In this document: piece by piece, positions 21,464 through 39,300 of the stretch | Position numbering within the stretch: the first letter of the stretch is position 1 | Layout: each line of letters begins with the position of its first letter | DNA from: Hygrophila difformis | Taxonomy: Eukaryota > Streptophyta > Magnoliopsida > Lamiales > Acanthaceae | Direction of reading: 5' to 3' | Length of the DNA stretch: 64,000 nt | Assembly: GCA_030278955.1 (NCBI GenBank) | Contig: JAOANR010000003.1 | Location: 18,437,050 to 18,501,049 of the forward strand | Made by a program: the position numbers and the translations under genes | Notes under the pieces: generated by a model | Told to the model about the DNA's origin: nothing | Database searches by the model: none | What the model saw: only the letters and a program-made list of their open reading frames with translations

Positions 21464-22313
21464 TTAAACTAAAATTAAAATTAAAATTAAAATAAATATA
21501 GATACTGTATAAGGCAATTAGAAAGTGATGGGCTTGGGCTCATTAACTATGGGCTTTGTGTTCCCTACCTGATTATGATTGGTCTATTAAAGGCCCAATA
21601 AACATATCTGTGCCTTGCATTGTACTACCAATACCATGCCAAGTGTTTCGTCCCAAAAAACGTAATTTTATCAATAACATACTTCGTATAATGGAATGTA
21701 TGGGTATATTTGTACAGAGGAATTATAGATAAATAGAATTAACCCAGAGAAAGAGAATTGATTCTTTCATTTGGTAAAACAGCGAATTCAATAGAGAAAT
21801 AGAATAAATAATCAATTATCTTGTTTGGTTGATTAGATAATTCAACATAGAAATTAAACATGAAATTAAATTGTATTTTTCTTTGATTTAAAAATAATAA
21901 TTATATTATCTGTTTATTATAAATAAAATATATAAATATAAATAAAATATATATCTCAACTATATTTTTTTATACTAATAACAAATCTTTAAAAAAAATG
22001 CTTAAATAACAATAAAAAAATATTTGTCAAATGTGAAAGAAAAGAAAATAGGAAAACCGGCAAGACGCAAATAACGGATGATAAGGAAAGGAAAATCTAT
22101 TTCTCCTTTTTAAGCTCAACACACCAATTCTCTCAAATTCTCTTTATTTGAAAGAGAAATAAAACTAGGGAATGAGAATTAATTTATTTCTCATTTATCA
22201 ATTTTCTTATGTTACCAAATAAGGAAATTCGGCTCAATTCCCTTTCTATATGCCTAATTCCCTTTCTACGTTAAATCAAAAATAATTAATTGTATATATA
22301 AAGGTGTCCAAAT
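21464..22313. other. intergenic, AT-rich
   Basis: Contains the upstream region of the plastid protein gene and AT-rich DNA. Around 21740-22270 there are loosely inverted words (GAGAATTGATT, AATGAGAATTAATT, GGCTCAATTCCC) that may be an old MITE, but no clean ends were found. Confidence 0.4.
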
Positions 22314-22324
22314 TTCATAGTAGA

Positions 22325-22502
22325 CGGGGATGTGGACTTAGCCCAAGTGGTTAAGTCCCTAGGCTTCCAACGGAAAGTTGGAGGTTCGATCCCCACCGGC
22401 CCCCTATTCCTCTCCTTTTATCTCCTTTGTAATTGTGTGGCATGGGCTCCCAGTCTCCCACCACCCCTTTCCAGGCCTTCAATGGCTCATCAAAAAAAAA
22501 AA
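22325..22502 (+). mobile_element. tRNA-derived SINE
   Basis: 178 bases with a Pol III A box (TAGCCCAAGTGG, 22339-22350), a perfect B box (GGTTCGATCCC, 22383-22393), a tRNA-unrelated body and an A tail (22492-22502). Direct repeats TTCATAGTAGA flank it at 22314-22324 and 22503-22513. The anticodon stem-loop lacks T33, so it is not a working tRNA gene. Confidence 0.88.
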
Positions 22503-22513
22503 TTCATAGTAGA

Positions 22514-22987
22514 GACACAGACACCAAATCAAATCACTTGGTATTAGAGCTGTAAATAGAACAAACAGTTCGTGAGCTGAGTTCGTTTCGATTCGTGTTC
22601 GTTCGATAACAGCTCGTTCGATAAGTTAAACGAACCGAGCTCAAACACAAAATTTGGTTTGTGTGTTCGTTCGTTAAGTTCGCGAACAGTTCGGAATTCT
22701 TTTTTAATGGAATATATATTATAAAAAATAAAAATTTTATCTAGTTCTTTTTTGGATACGTTTGTTGTGTTGTTTCCCCATCCACCCACTGGCAGTATAG
22801 TATTATATTTACTTTCCTTTTTTTAGTTGAGTAATTGGTGATAATTCAGATGATTTCACATTTCAGCTTATTCCTGAAATCGTGGATAATATTGTATAGA
22901 ATATAATTGTTACATGTGTGATTGCCAAAAATGTGGTCCTAATTTTGAGAAAATTATGCGTATTTTTTATTTTTTAGAACAGATTTA
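22514..22987. other. non-genic; possible hAT-type repeat piece
   Basis: About 22549-22700 has repeated GTTCGTTCG, GAGCTGTAAATAGAACAAAC and CGAACCGAGC words typical of short hAT-like MITEs in plants. No clear ends or target duplication. The rest is AT-rich. Confidence 0.35.
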
Positions 22988-23700
22988 CGGTGCGTTTGGT
23001 TGGAGGGATCTTAGATTACCAGTGGGAATGTGATTGCTGGGAATGTAAGATTACTGGGAATATGAGATGACCGGGAATCTTAATTTTTGGTGTTTTAAGA
23101 TTATTGCGTTTGGTTAGATTGGGAATCTCAGATTTCCATTTCTAATTAATTTACTATAATGTCCTTGAATTTTAATTTATAAATATGTCATTTTGCTACA
23201 AAATATTGAAAATATATAAACCAATTTATTTTTAAAAATATAGAAAATTATGTATATATAATTTATTGTATGATAATTAGTAATTTAATGTAACAAAATT
23301 CTTATTATTTTTATTTTGTATATAGAAGATAAATAAATTTTAAGCAAATATGATAATATTTATTTTAAAATATGTTTGAATATTTTAAGAAAATTCAATT
23401 GATTTTTAAAATTAAATTCCATATATTTATTATTTTTTAAATACAAATATCTAAATTTATCAAATAAAAAGAACTATAAAAAGTAAGGGTATAAAAGACA
23501 AATAGTATCAAAGTAGGAAAAATTGAGGTGGTAATCTAAGATTACCTGCCTCTTGGGTGGGAATCACTGTGATTCCCACCCAAAACCCCTAACATTCCCA
23601 CCGAGGTGGGAATGTGACATTTCTATGTGAAAGATGCCGCGAACCAAACGCAGTCATATCACATTCCCTAGCCCTTGGATCCCTCGAACCAAACGCCCCC
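22988..23700. mobile_element. PIF/Harbinger-type MITE
   Basis: 713 bases with terminal inverted repeats CGGTGCGTTTGGTTGGAGGG at the start and the complement of GGGGGCGTTTGGTTCGAGGG at the end. It is flanked by TTA on both sides (22985-22987 and 23701-23703). The 3-bp TTA target fits PIF/Harbinger. There is no coding capacity. A second inner inverted repeat (GGTGGGAATCAC/GTGATTCCCACC) lies near 23558. Confidence 0.8.
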
Positions 23701-23703
23701 TTA

Positions 23704-24766
23704 ATTTTGTGTGGAATTTTTGTCTCCACCCGCCCTTATCTATTGGACCATTTTTGGTCTTTCATTTTTCTAACTCTTTTATCAGGTTCGACATTATGCA
23801 AAAGTGGAATTGAAAACGACCCAACACCCCCATCCCTCAAAACACGAAATCATGTTTTGGCAAGTTTCACAGCATCAGGTAAATACTGTTAGATCACATT
23901 ATGAACTGGATGGCATTGGCAGCACAAGTATATATAATTCCCTTAGAAATGCTTTTGGCATGCCCCTGTAATTAGTATGTGTTTGGTCAGTAGAAATTGC
24001 TAGAACATGTCTAGGCAATTCTTATAGCATACATATTATGTTAACGCATCACAATCAGTTCCATGGAGGTCAGATTTTATAGCAAAATATAGCATAGAAC
24101 ATGTTTAGGCAATTTTCACAGCATCAGGTAAACAAGGGCATATCACATTATGATGCGGATGGTAGCATAGGTTGAATTGTGTGCATCATATTTTATATCA
24201 TAATATAAAATCACAGATCCACTTTCCATTAATTTTGGGTAATCACACAGACGTTACTCCCGTTAATTTTGGGTAATTACAGATCCACTTTTCATTATAA
24301 TTAATGGGTTCTGAATGGAATAAATGCACACCTTCTTGACGCGTATCACATGGTTGTTTAGGTTAGAACACGTCCGCATATGCACACTAATTCCAGTCAG
24401 TATAGTAACTTAATTGTTCAGAAACCTCAAGAAGCTTTTGAAGATCTCTCCATATTCGGTTATTTGCTTGCATCTTTCAACAATTTTCACCTGTAACGGC
24501 TGCAGACAAAACACTCTCTTGTATATAAAATAAATACAGTACAAGATACAGTTTTGTTCTGGATAAAATTCTGTACGAAGAAAAATGGAACAAATATTAT
24601 CAAGTTTCATTACAACGTGACCAACACTACCTAGAAAGTAACAGACACGGATTGGCCGGAATGCCAAAAGAATGGTGGTGTCGAAATATTTCACTAGTCC
24701 AAAAAGGAACACAAAACTGGTTTAAACGATACCTGGAAATCAGAATGATGCATCAAAACTGTGATT
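23704..24766. other. intergenic, 3' flank of the katanin gene
   Basis: No gene seen. GCATCAGGTAAA occurs twice (about 23872 and 24123) in similar surroundings, indicating a short diverged direct duplication. TTAATTTTGGGTAATCAC-type words repeat near 24231-24300. The part near 24400-24766 should include the katanin 3' UTR. Confidence 0.4.
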
Positions 24767-30171
<5,405 letters not shown>

Positions 30172-30613
30172 TGTTCAAACCCACGTACATACACTCCCTT
30201 CCCTCTGGCGCGCACACTACACAAACTCAAGAATCCCCCTACAACTAGGGTTCCCAACCAGCCAAAACCAAGTCAAAACAAACAACAAATCTGCCAATTG
30301 ACCGAAATGATATCCGCCTAGAACATGCCGTACAACAGCAAATCGGATAGAATTGTAGCCACAGCCGCAGGTAGTGGTCAGGAAGACGGCGACATTCAAA
30401 CCGTTTGCATTTGAATTACACTTCCGCCCTCGGATTTATCCGCGCCGGGAAAGGGCATTTCCGTCTTTTCACGACCACGATGACGTGGCACTCACCTGGA
30501 AATGGGAAAATGGATTCTGAGCCAACCCAGGCTGATCATCTCATCAGCTTCTATTTATCACAAAGATGCTACAGAATTGAGAGAATCTCCCGCAATTTCA
30601 GAGGAGTATACCA
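30172..30613. promoter_or_regulatory. shared divergent promoter of KTN1 and GLYK
   Basis: Only 442 bases separate the two start codons, which face away from each other. Both 5' UTRs and core promoters must lie here. CACGATGACGTGGCA at about 30474-30488 contains an ACGTGGCA (G-box/ABRE-like) core, on the side nearer GLYK. No clear TATA box could be assigned to either gene. Confidence 0.7.
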
Positions 30614-33600
30614 ATGGCGGTGTTAACTGTATTGCCCCCGCCAAACAAGCCCGTGCTGATGACGTCACCGCCAACCTCGCTTACCATTTCCTATTATTTT
30701 AATAATGGCTGCACGGATTGGTGTTATCTGCAGAGGAATTTTTCCAAATGCACTCAATTTTCAACGGTTTCTAAGGCGAAAACGGAAAGAAGTAAATCGG
30801 CGGCGTGCAGAATGCAGTCCGGGATGGTGAGCGGATCCTCTGATTCATCGGGTAATTTTTGCTTGATGTTAGTTATTTATATTTTGTGCTGGATGTGTTT
30901 GGATTGGAGAATTATGCGAGGATGCTGCAGTTGGGGATTAAATTGAAATACTAGGGCATGGTTTTCTACTTTTCTTCTTTGTTCGATTTGCTAAGTTTTG
31001 ACTTTTGAGTACTGTAATGAGGATGAAGATGATATTGATGATGATGAATTTTAGTGAAAACTGAAAGGGTTTTAAGAACAGTGATGGTTTAGTTGTGCTT
31101 TGATATTCATGTGTTGAAGAATTTATGTTTGGATAATTCTCGTGCATTTGTGTTAGTTATGAAGTGTATTTGGCTTTTAGTTCATCCTTAATCTGAACAG
31201 AACTACAGAAGTAGTAAAGGGCCTTCTTTGAGAAGATTGCAATAAGACAAGATACTTAGTAGTGTATTAAAGTTTTTAAGTCCATTTTATCTGATAAGAA
31301 ACAAAAGATCTTATGCTTTGAATCCTTTTTTCTCTTTTTTTTTTTTTTTGTATATTTTCCAAATAAAAATCTGTTAGTACACTAAGAGGGACCTTCAAAA
31401 TCAACCAGAGGAAATTGAACTGTGTTCGAATATAAACTATCAAAACATATGAACAAGATAAGAAGATTGTGATGGATTGATTTTCATTCATTAATCAAGA
31501 TTAATCTACAACTCTACAAGCTTCTTAATAAAGAAATTTATATGGACTTATGGAAACAAATCATTAGCTGTAAAAGTAAATTTTCTACCAACAGTCTAAC
31601 TAAAAATAACAGTTGGCAACCCTTCATCCAGGATCTGTCCGACCCCAGAGATTTTTAGAAGTTATTACAGGATCTGCTCAGTAGTGATAAGGTTCCTTGC
31701 TTGTGGTTGGGGCTTCCATACAGTGATACAGAGATGAATGATTCTGTGCCAGCAGCTTTTTTCTTTATTATTTCGATTTCCCCCTCAAAATGGGGATAAT
31801 ATTTTTCAGTAATTTTGGACACTCAGAACTAAAACTATTTGCTGAAAAGGGCTTGATCAGGACATCCGCTGCTGAAAACTTTGGTGCAAATGTGGACCAA
31901 TGTATTATGTTGTTGCTGGGGCCCTCTCTTGAACAAAATGCAAATCTAAGTCAAAATACTTAGCCTTCTCATGATGTGCCGGATTTATTATCACAGAACG
32001 CAGCTTTGTTATCCAACAAACCCAAGCCAAGCTCCTGGAGAAGATTTTGTATCCACCATACCGAAGCCAAGCTCATATATGTCAATATGTCAAGCCTCTG
32101 GTGACCTTCTGGACACTGCACCTTATTTCTTGGATTTTCCATCTTATCATGGAACTACCCAAGTAAAGGGAATACCCATTTAGTTACTTTCGAGTATCAA
32201 TGCATGCACCCCAATCACTCTCTGCAAAAGCATGCAAGGTAAAGCTGGACTGGATGAAAGAATTCTTTTAGAAATTTGGGAATTTTAATGCTCCTTTCAG
32301 ATGTCTATCAGTAGGCTTGTGCATGAATAGGGAGAAGACTTGCACAGCGAAAGCAATATCTGGCCTTGTGACAATAAAGTAAATCAGCTTTCCAACATGC
32401 TGCCTTAGAAAAGTTGGATCCTTTGGTTGTAATCCTTCATCCTGCATTAGCTTATTACGAGTGTCCATAAGTGCACAAAGGGTTTGGCTCCCAATTTCAT
32501 AGGTTCATTATTGTTTCTAGTATGTATTTCTCTGACATTAGACAATCCCCATGGGGAAGGGGAGGAACTTGAAAGTGTAGGGAAGTCGCTGTCTGTTGAC
32601 AGTGAGCTGGAATCAGGAGTATGCAGATTTTGAGACACTAGAGATGCTGGCAGGGTATCTGCAACAAAGGGATCGGGATCAAGGTCAGTAGGATGAATGT
32701 GGTGAGGATGATCTATAGGATGAAGTGATGGAAATGTGAAGCTGATTAGCTGAGGATAAAGGAAAGAATTGTTCATAGAACACCACATCTCTGGATATAA
32801 CTTTGTCTGGCTTTCTAGATCATAGAGTTCATAACCTTTCACCCAATAGGATAGAGAATGAATTTGCATTTTCTAGGTCGACTCTCCAACTTCTTTCACT
32901 TTCTCTGCAAGCTAGTGGCATAGGCAAGACTACCAAAGACTTTGTGTGAGCTGTAGGATGGAGGTTTGAAATACAGAGGTTTGTATTTTGTAAGAAGTCT
33001 ATTTATGGCATGAACACATGTAAGGATGGCTTCCCTTAGACGGTAATATAATACTATCTATTTAACATATTAAAATACAAAATACCACACACACTAATAT
33101 AATCTTTGTTTAACATATTTCAGAATACCTCATTATATAATCTACTAAAATTTCTAATGTATCTCTTGCATGCAACAGAACTCATTCATATTGAACTACA
33201 GTAAATTGTCTCACAGTTCGTTGCTCAATGTACATCACCAAACAATCAGTGAGAATTCATCTTCTATCTTGTTACAAAGTGTAGTATTGACTGTATTCAT
33301 TCCAGAAATAGACTGCTCTAGCTGTAGATACTGGGAGATTGAGAATGAGAGCTACCACTCTAGATACAAGTGGAAAACATTTCACCGTCTCTCTGTAATG
33401 TTGATCCATTTATTAAATTCAGTGATTGTGTGACTGTCCCAATAAATCAATTTGCAAGATATATGTAATGTTTAACGAAATTAATACTTTTTAGACTGAA
33501 AGGGAACACTACTGGAGCAAGTTTCATCCCATTAATTCTTCTTGTTGCTCATATTTAAAAACAAAACAAAAACAAAAACAAAAACAAAAAAAACAAAAAA

Positions 33601-36076
33601 AAAAAAATCCTTGTAGTGGATCCCAAAATGTTGGTGCCATTGACCTCAATTAACCATGTAATCCTGCTATAACATAGCATTCATGTTGTTGTTCAGTTTT
33701 TCTATTGCACCATAAACTGTCATTCTTCTTTTCCACAAGGCAGTGGCTCTTAGGAGAACTGCAGTACTCTTTTCTTGGTAATAGCCATATATTTGCAAGC
33801 AGGCAGTGGATGTTCATGGATGAGAAACAAATCCTCAGTCAATGATAAAATTGTTGGTCTTGAAAGGAGAGAGGGTCCATTGCCTTCTGTGTTCCCTACG
33901 GCACCAGCACAGGTTGATGCTGTGAAGGACCTTTACAACTTTATATGTGAAGGTCCTCTTCTGGACAAAGTAGGCCTCACCGCAGACAAGATTGCTGAAT
34001 CCATTGATGAGTGGGTGGTGTGTGGATCACATCTCTGCAGATTGTTCAAGTTAGATGAGCTGTTCCTCACAGAACCTCAAAAGATTCGGCTTTACCATTA
34101 CTACATACCGGTCTACATGTGGTGTCAGAAGGAAATTTCTCATCATCAATCTCAGTTCACAAACGCGGATGATGTCCCTCCTTTAGTGGCAAGTTTTTAT
34201 TTATGATTCTTGTAACTCTTAGATTGTCCTACTCAGGTGATTCTCAGAAGTAAATGGTTGCCTAGTAATTTCTGGAGCTGGAATTTTCTGAAGTTTATTT
34301 CTCCATTGTGCAGATTGGTTTCAGTGCACCACAAGGTTGTGGCAAAACAACACTGGTCTTTGCGCTGGATTTCCTTTTCCTAAAGTCCGGGAGGTAGAGT
34401 TCGACATGGTATTAATATTTGTTGGAAGTAAAGCACCAAAGACTAACCAAATGTGGTAAAAACTTACCACTTAATTTCAGGAAGACTGCAACTATATCCA
34501 TTGATGATTTTTATCTGACAGCTGAAGATCAGGTAAATCTTTATTCACTGCTTTCATTAAACTAGTGTGGTTTTCCCTCTCTGATTATGTAATGTACGCT
34601 GGTCTGCATTTTAGGCCAAATTGAGAGAGAATAATCCTGGAAATGCACTTTTAGAGGTAGTTTAAACAACTTGGTTTTGATCTTACTTTCATTACAAATG
34701 CTGTTTGATTAATAAACTAGCTTCCAATTGGAACATTCAGTTTCGAGGAAATGCTGGAAGCCATGATCTTTCATTGTCCGTCAAGACATTGACTGAGCTA
34801 AACAAACTAACTAGAGAAGGTAAAAACTGCCATGCTTGTTTTACTGGTCATTCCTTATATCTGTTGTAACAAATAATTTTTCTCTCGTCAACAATAGGCA
34901 TAAAAATGAAGCTTCCTCGATACGATAAGGTAAGGATATGGTACAAAACCCTCTTCTTTCAACGTTTGGGATGGGAACTCATCCGTATAGTACTTTTTCA
35001 GTCTGCATATAATGGTCGAGGAGACAGAGATGACCCTTCAAGGTGGCCAGAGGCTGAAGGTCCCCTCACGGTAGGTCATTCAAGGTTGAAGTAGGGCATT
35101 GAGGCTATCACCCCATGACATAAAAACTTCACGAGGTTTCAATGGAATTCAACTTAATAATTTGCAACTTGCCTGTGCTGCCAGTCAAAGAGATGAAACA
35201 AACATATAGTACCCAATGGTGTGCTTAATTGTGGATTGTTTTGATAGTTTCATGCCAATAATTGGTTGAATCTTCTTCTTGGTTAAACTGAATTTCCTAT
35301 GTTGAATGCCCATTAGATGAAATCTGTTTTGCATGTTCAGATTACCATAACTATCCTTTTTTCATGGTGTGTAGGCTATTCTATTTGAGGGTTGGATGCT
35401 TGGTTTTAAACCCCTTCCAGATGAAGTTGTGAAAGCAGTAGATCCTCAGGTTTCACAATTGAGATGCAAAAGTTTCTTCCTATACTTCACTTTGTTAGTT
35501 TTCATGTTCACACTATCTGCCAGTTCCTTACTGCAAGGCATCTAATTTTACAGCTGGAGACTGTCAATAAGAACTTGAAAGCTTATTCCGAGGCATGGGA
35601 CAGGTTCATTAAGTCATGGATAGTAATCAAGATTAAGGACCCCAGTTGTGTCTACCAATGGCGATTGCAGGTTTATCAAGCAATGCATCCATCTCTTTTT
35701 CCATTTCCTAGAAATGGTGCCTTACTATGTCTTAGTTTACTGACTAACTCCATGGCCATATCTTCAGGCAGAAATTGCCATGAGGGATGATGGAAAACCT
35801 GGATTGTCTGATGAGGAGGTTAGTCTTATAAACATGCGCAGCTCTCCGTATAAATGATGCATTCCATGTAAAGCTAATCCTCTTAAGTTTTAAGTGTATC
35901 AGTCTGTCTTTTTCTTGGTATTGTGATTGTAGGTTTTGGATTTTGTCTCAAGATACTTACCAGCATACAAAGCATACCTTCCTACACTCTACGCTGAAGG
36001 GCCAAATGGTTCAGACCCAAACCATTTACTTGTGGTTGAAATTGATGAGGGCAGAAATCCAATCCTTGCCAAGTAG
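30614..36076 (+). CDS. GLYK: D-glycerate 3-kinase, chloroplastic
   Basis: Last step of photorespiration: phosphorylates glycerate to 3-phosphoglycerate in the plastid. Twelve exons: 30614-30851, 33803-34188, 34314-34393, 34481-34532, 34615-34656, 34741-34819, 34898-34929, 35002-35070, 35375-35449, 35554-35670, 35768-35818, 35933-36076. They total 1365 bases, 454 residues, near the 456 of Arabidopsis. Exon 1 encodes a Ser/Thr-rich transit peptide. The P-loop is GFSAPQGCGKTT (210-221), then SIDDFYLTAEDQ, the conserved NPGNALLEFRGNAGSHD, LFEGWMLGFKPL and IKDPSCVYQWRLQAE. Intron 2 seems to use a GC donor (GTG|GCAAGT); a GT three bases earlier would drop one Val. An in-frame Met in exon 2 (near 33820) could start a shorter, untargeted form. 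Confidence 0.95.
31620..33030 (-). pseudogene. Ty1/copia remnant, antisense in GLYK intron 1
   Basis: Broken pieces in order on the minus strand: integrase C-terminal end near 33020-32880 (KVFGSLAYA), a linker with YPEMWCSMNNSFLYP (32869-32447), reverse transcriptase end (HVGKLIYFIVTRPDIAFAVQ, 32468-32268), and RNase H end near 32040-31900 (NPAHHEKAKYFDLDLHFVQE). A purine tract GAGGGGGAAATCG follows near 31780. Most of the reverse transcriptase and both LTRs are missing or unrecognised. It is an old defective insertion inside a 2.95-kb intron. Confidence 0.75.
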
Positions 36077-38402
36077 GCCTTTTCTGAAGCTAGTCTAATT
36101 TTAATTAATCACATGTAAATTTATTTTTCAATATTTCAAATTCCATGAACAAACAGATATCCTGATTACAGTTTATCGGTCTTACTCTTATCTTGTTAAC
36201 AGAAAGATAGGAAATTACTATCTCATGAATTAACGGCTTCTGAAATTCATATATACTTCATGGCACATAGAGGCACTAAAAATGTGTAATATGTTTCCAT
36301 TGTACAAGAACGTAAATACAAGTTACCATGTCTGATTTATGCAAACAGATCAATTACATAGCTGTACACATAACTCCTAGTGATCTAAACTAATGGTAGC
36401 TATGCATACAATTAAGAACAAAATCATTAGTGGAAGAACCCACAGGATTCTAGAATATTCCTAGGATATTCCCCCTGTGTTTTTTCCGTAATTTCGCCCT
36501 TATGTGTGTATTCTAACATGATACACATGGGAAGTTTATGTTCTGTTATCTCACCCTCCCGGGTCCTTGTTGATTGAGACTCTTTGAATACCATTATTTG
36601 CATTATTTTGTGCTGCTCGGTTCACACCTTACATAATACCTCAATTATTGAGATTGCTTTTGTCCTGAGACCATTCATTATTGCCCCGGTGTTTTGACAT
36701 ATTAAAATCATACCTGCTTATTTAATGTAATTCATTCATGGCAAGTTGCAGATATTACTCGTACACCTACCAGAGTTAGGCGCTCCTGGATATTCCATGG
36801 AGCCCAACTCTTTCCACACCATGGGTGGGATGGTAGGGGTGATCCCCAGAATGGGGATTCACCTGGAGGTTTAACCCCCAGTGAGGTTTTTGTTTCTCTA
36901 GCTGATATGTGATGATGAATTTTATCTAATTCTGATAAAGGGGAAGGAAGCCATTAGCCATATGAACACGATTCTAATCATTTAAAAATGTGTCTTTAGT
37001 GAAAACCTGACCCCCAGTATGAATATGATTCTAATCATTTGAAAATGTGTCTTTAGTAAAAAGACTGACCCCAAACTGGAGGAGGTAAAAAGTTTTTGTA
37101 ACATAATATGTGGTTCTATATGATTATGTGTTGTAAGTTGTAACATCTAACAAGTAAGGCTGAAAATTTACGGAATTGATTAATTTTGCAGAGTTTGAAG
37201 TACTTCTCCTATGTTGAATGACTCAATAAATTGCCCATAAAGTAGACAGTGACAAATTAGGTGGGGTTTCATTTTCTGAAAAGGTGCCCACAATGCACAT
37301 GCACTATAATCATGTGATAAGCTAATATTAGCCCACTTATCAATTATCAAATTGATCATTCTTCTTATTGCTGTAGAAGCCCTTATTATACTATCAAAAA
37401 GAGACAGCTGATTCAATATATCATCTTCGGTACATATTGTTGGAGCCAAAAAGATATACACATCTTACTGTGCTTTGATTTCCATCCAGCTGTTAGCATC
37501 TTTAAACTTGTGTCTGAGTTTACAGCCCATCAGAGTACTTTAGATTGAATACACAGACAGATGCAGACAGATAATAGAAAACCATCTGTTTATTCTAACA
37601 AGATTATTTTAAATGATGGGAAAGATTTTATTCCTACAAGACAAGATGTAACTTCTCATTACTATAATATAAGAATTTCAAAGTATAGGAGTGCTTGGAG
37701 GACACCATCTTTGGTCTCTGAGTTGGTTGGGGTGTTTTAATATGGAAGTTTGATGCTTATTTCTTTTTCATGGATTAGAGATTTGGTTAGATAGTGTATC
37801 CCTAGGGATTAGATTTGTAAGAACTCTTATCAATCGATTTTCATTACTGGAGTTGTCAGATGATTAGATGAGTTGGGAACTAAGTAACTAACATAACATG
37901 GGTCTTTCCATTCAATACCAACGATTCTTCTTGTTATTGTTGCTCTGCGTTTGTTTGTCTGATTCTATTTCTGCTCTTTCCATGTGAAAATGCAGTCCAT
38001 TCGACTGAAATCTGCCTAACCCGAAAAAAGCTTCTAGTTCTACAAAAATGATTGCATATCCCTACAAAGAACATGCCAAGAAACAGATAGGAAGAGCATA
38101 TACCAATCAGATATCTATGAAGGATAATTTTATTTCTGGAAAAGCAACAATAGCACCTGAAATACATCGACGACAATCAATGAACAGACAAACTGAAGAA
38201 TATACACCCACACTATGATCTTCACACAATATTACAATCTGATCACAAGAATTTCTTGGCTCCACATTAAGAACCCACCATAACAATCACAAGCACATAC
38301 CCAAAATCATTATTACCACCTGCAAAACACTTAGAGAAATAATCATATCCATAGATGGATGACCAGACATATAAGGTATACAGACTACAAAGCTTCAATG
38401 AC
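36077..38402. other. intergenic between GLYK and the next gene
   Basis: No gene recognised. A diverged direct repeat of ~52 bases (GATTCTAATCATTT...ATGTGTCTTTAGT) lies at about 36968 and 37025. Around 36780-36880 is a GC-richer block with CCATGGAG and GGGTGGGATGG words of unknown origin. The 3' UTRs of both neighbours should fall at the two edges. Confidence 0.45.
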
Positions 38403-39161
38403 CTAACCAGCATTGGCATTACCATTCTCCCCCACGGCCGCCTTGTTGTACTCCTCCAGCTCACTCAACCACAGGTCCCCAAACTCGCAATCCTTCCACT
38501 GCTCGAACCACGGGCCCCCCAGCGTATAATGTATCGCCTTAGGGTACGTAGCCTCGTCACCCTCCACGACACTGTTATGCCCCACTAAGAAATTCCACAC
38601 GAATGGAATCTCCCCAATGTCATCATCCTCCAGCCACTGAAACCGGTGCAGGTACGCACCGGTCTCCCTATTCACCACGTCCGGAGTCAGAACCCTGTTC
38701 TTCGGATGCGCGCAGTTGTAGAGCACCATGGACGACCAATTCTTCCTAGGGTACGCCGTCTGTACAACCCCATCCATTTTGGTGGTCTCCTTAGGAGTGT
38801 AGTCGTGGTGCACGCACATTATGGCGTACTTATCGTCCACTAAATCGTAGAGCTTCTTGACATCATCCAGGTATAGGAAATCGCAGTCCACAAACATCGC
38901 CCAGCCCTGGTAGTTGGCCAAGTATGGGGTGAGGAATCGGGAGAAGGAGAACTCGGTGCTCTCCAGCTTCCCCCTCTCCCGCCAGTAGAGACCATTTTCC
39001 CGCAATTCCGACTGCTTGATGGGCAGAACCTCGAGGGGAATCGAGGCTCTGGCCAGCAGGGAATGGCGGCAGACCTCGTAGGCAATATGCTCCCTTGAAT
39101 CATACCCCACAAAAACCTTGAAAGAGGGTGGTGTGTGGCCATTGATTCCGTTGCTAGACAT
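38403..39161 (-). CDS. plant glycosyltransferase-like protein (CDI-like)
   Basis: 252 residues in one coding exon. It resembles the plant nucleotide-diphospho-sugar transferase family that includes Arabidopsis CDI. The fold's metal/sugar-nucleotide DXD motif is seen as DCD at 92-94 in MFVDCDFLYLDD. Conserved surroundings are FVGYDSREHIAYEVCRHS (17-34), STEFSFSRFLTPYL (68-81), KNWSSMVLYNCAHPKN, and the aromatic HYTLGGPWFEQW near the C-terminus. The ATG chosen (39161) follows a splice-acceptor-like GATGCAG at about 39166-39172, so a 5'-UTR intron is likely, with a donor near 39371. An (ATG)n tract just upstream is in that presumed intron. No signal peptide is seen; the substrate is unknown. Confidence 0.88.
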   Translation of the reverse strand: MSSNGINGHTPPSFKVFVGYDSREHIAYEVCRHSLLARASIPLEVLPIKQSELRENGLYWRERGKLESTEFSFSRFLTPYLANYQGWAMFVDCDFLYLDDVKKLYDLVDDKYAIMCVHHDYTPKETTKMDGVVQTAYPRKNWSSMVLYNCAHPKNRVLTPDVVNRETGAYLHRFQWLEDDDIGEIPFVWNFLVGHNSVVEGDEATYPKAIHYTLGGPWFEQWKDCEFGDLWLSELEEYNKAAVGENGNANAG

Positions 39162-39172
39162 TCCCCCTGCAT

Positions 39173-39300
39173 CATCATCATCATCATCATCATCATGGGC
39201 ACGCAAAAAAAAAAAAAAAAAAAAGATTGAGACTTTATTATTCAACACTTCTTTTATAAAAAATAAAAAATAAAAAATAAAAAAAATTGTTTTTTTAACA
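39173..39300. repeat. simple repeats upstream of the CDI-like gene
   Basis: A CAT/ATG trinucleotide run (about 39171-39196) followed by a T/A-rich stretch with a ~20-base A run and repeated AAAAAT. These lie in the presumed 5'-UTR intron. Confidence 0.8.

Noticed and set aside
22325..22400. tRNA gene
   Set aside because: Good A and B boxes, but the anticodon loop lacks T33, the acceptor stem does not pair well, and an A tail with flanking direct repeats shows a SINE.
36780..37075. hidden gene between GLYK and the CDI-like gene
   Set aside because: Only short frames with stops and a diverged direct repeat; no splice-linked coding pattern found.
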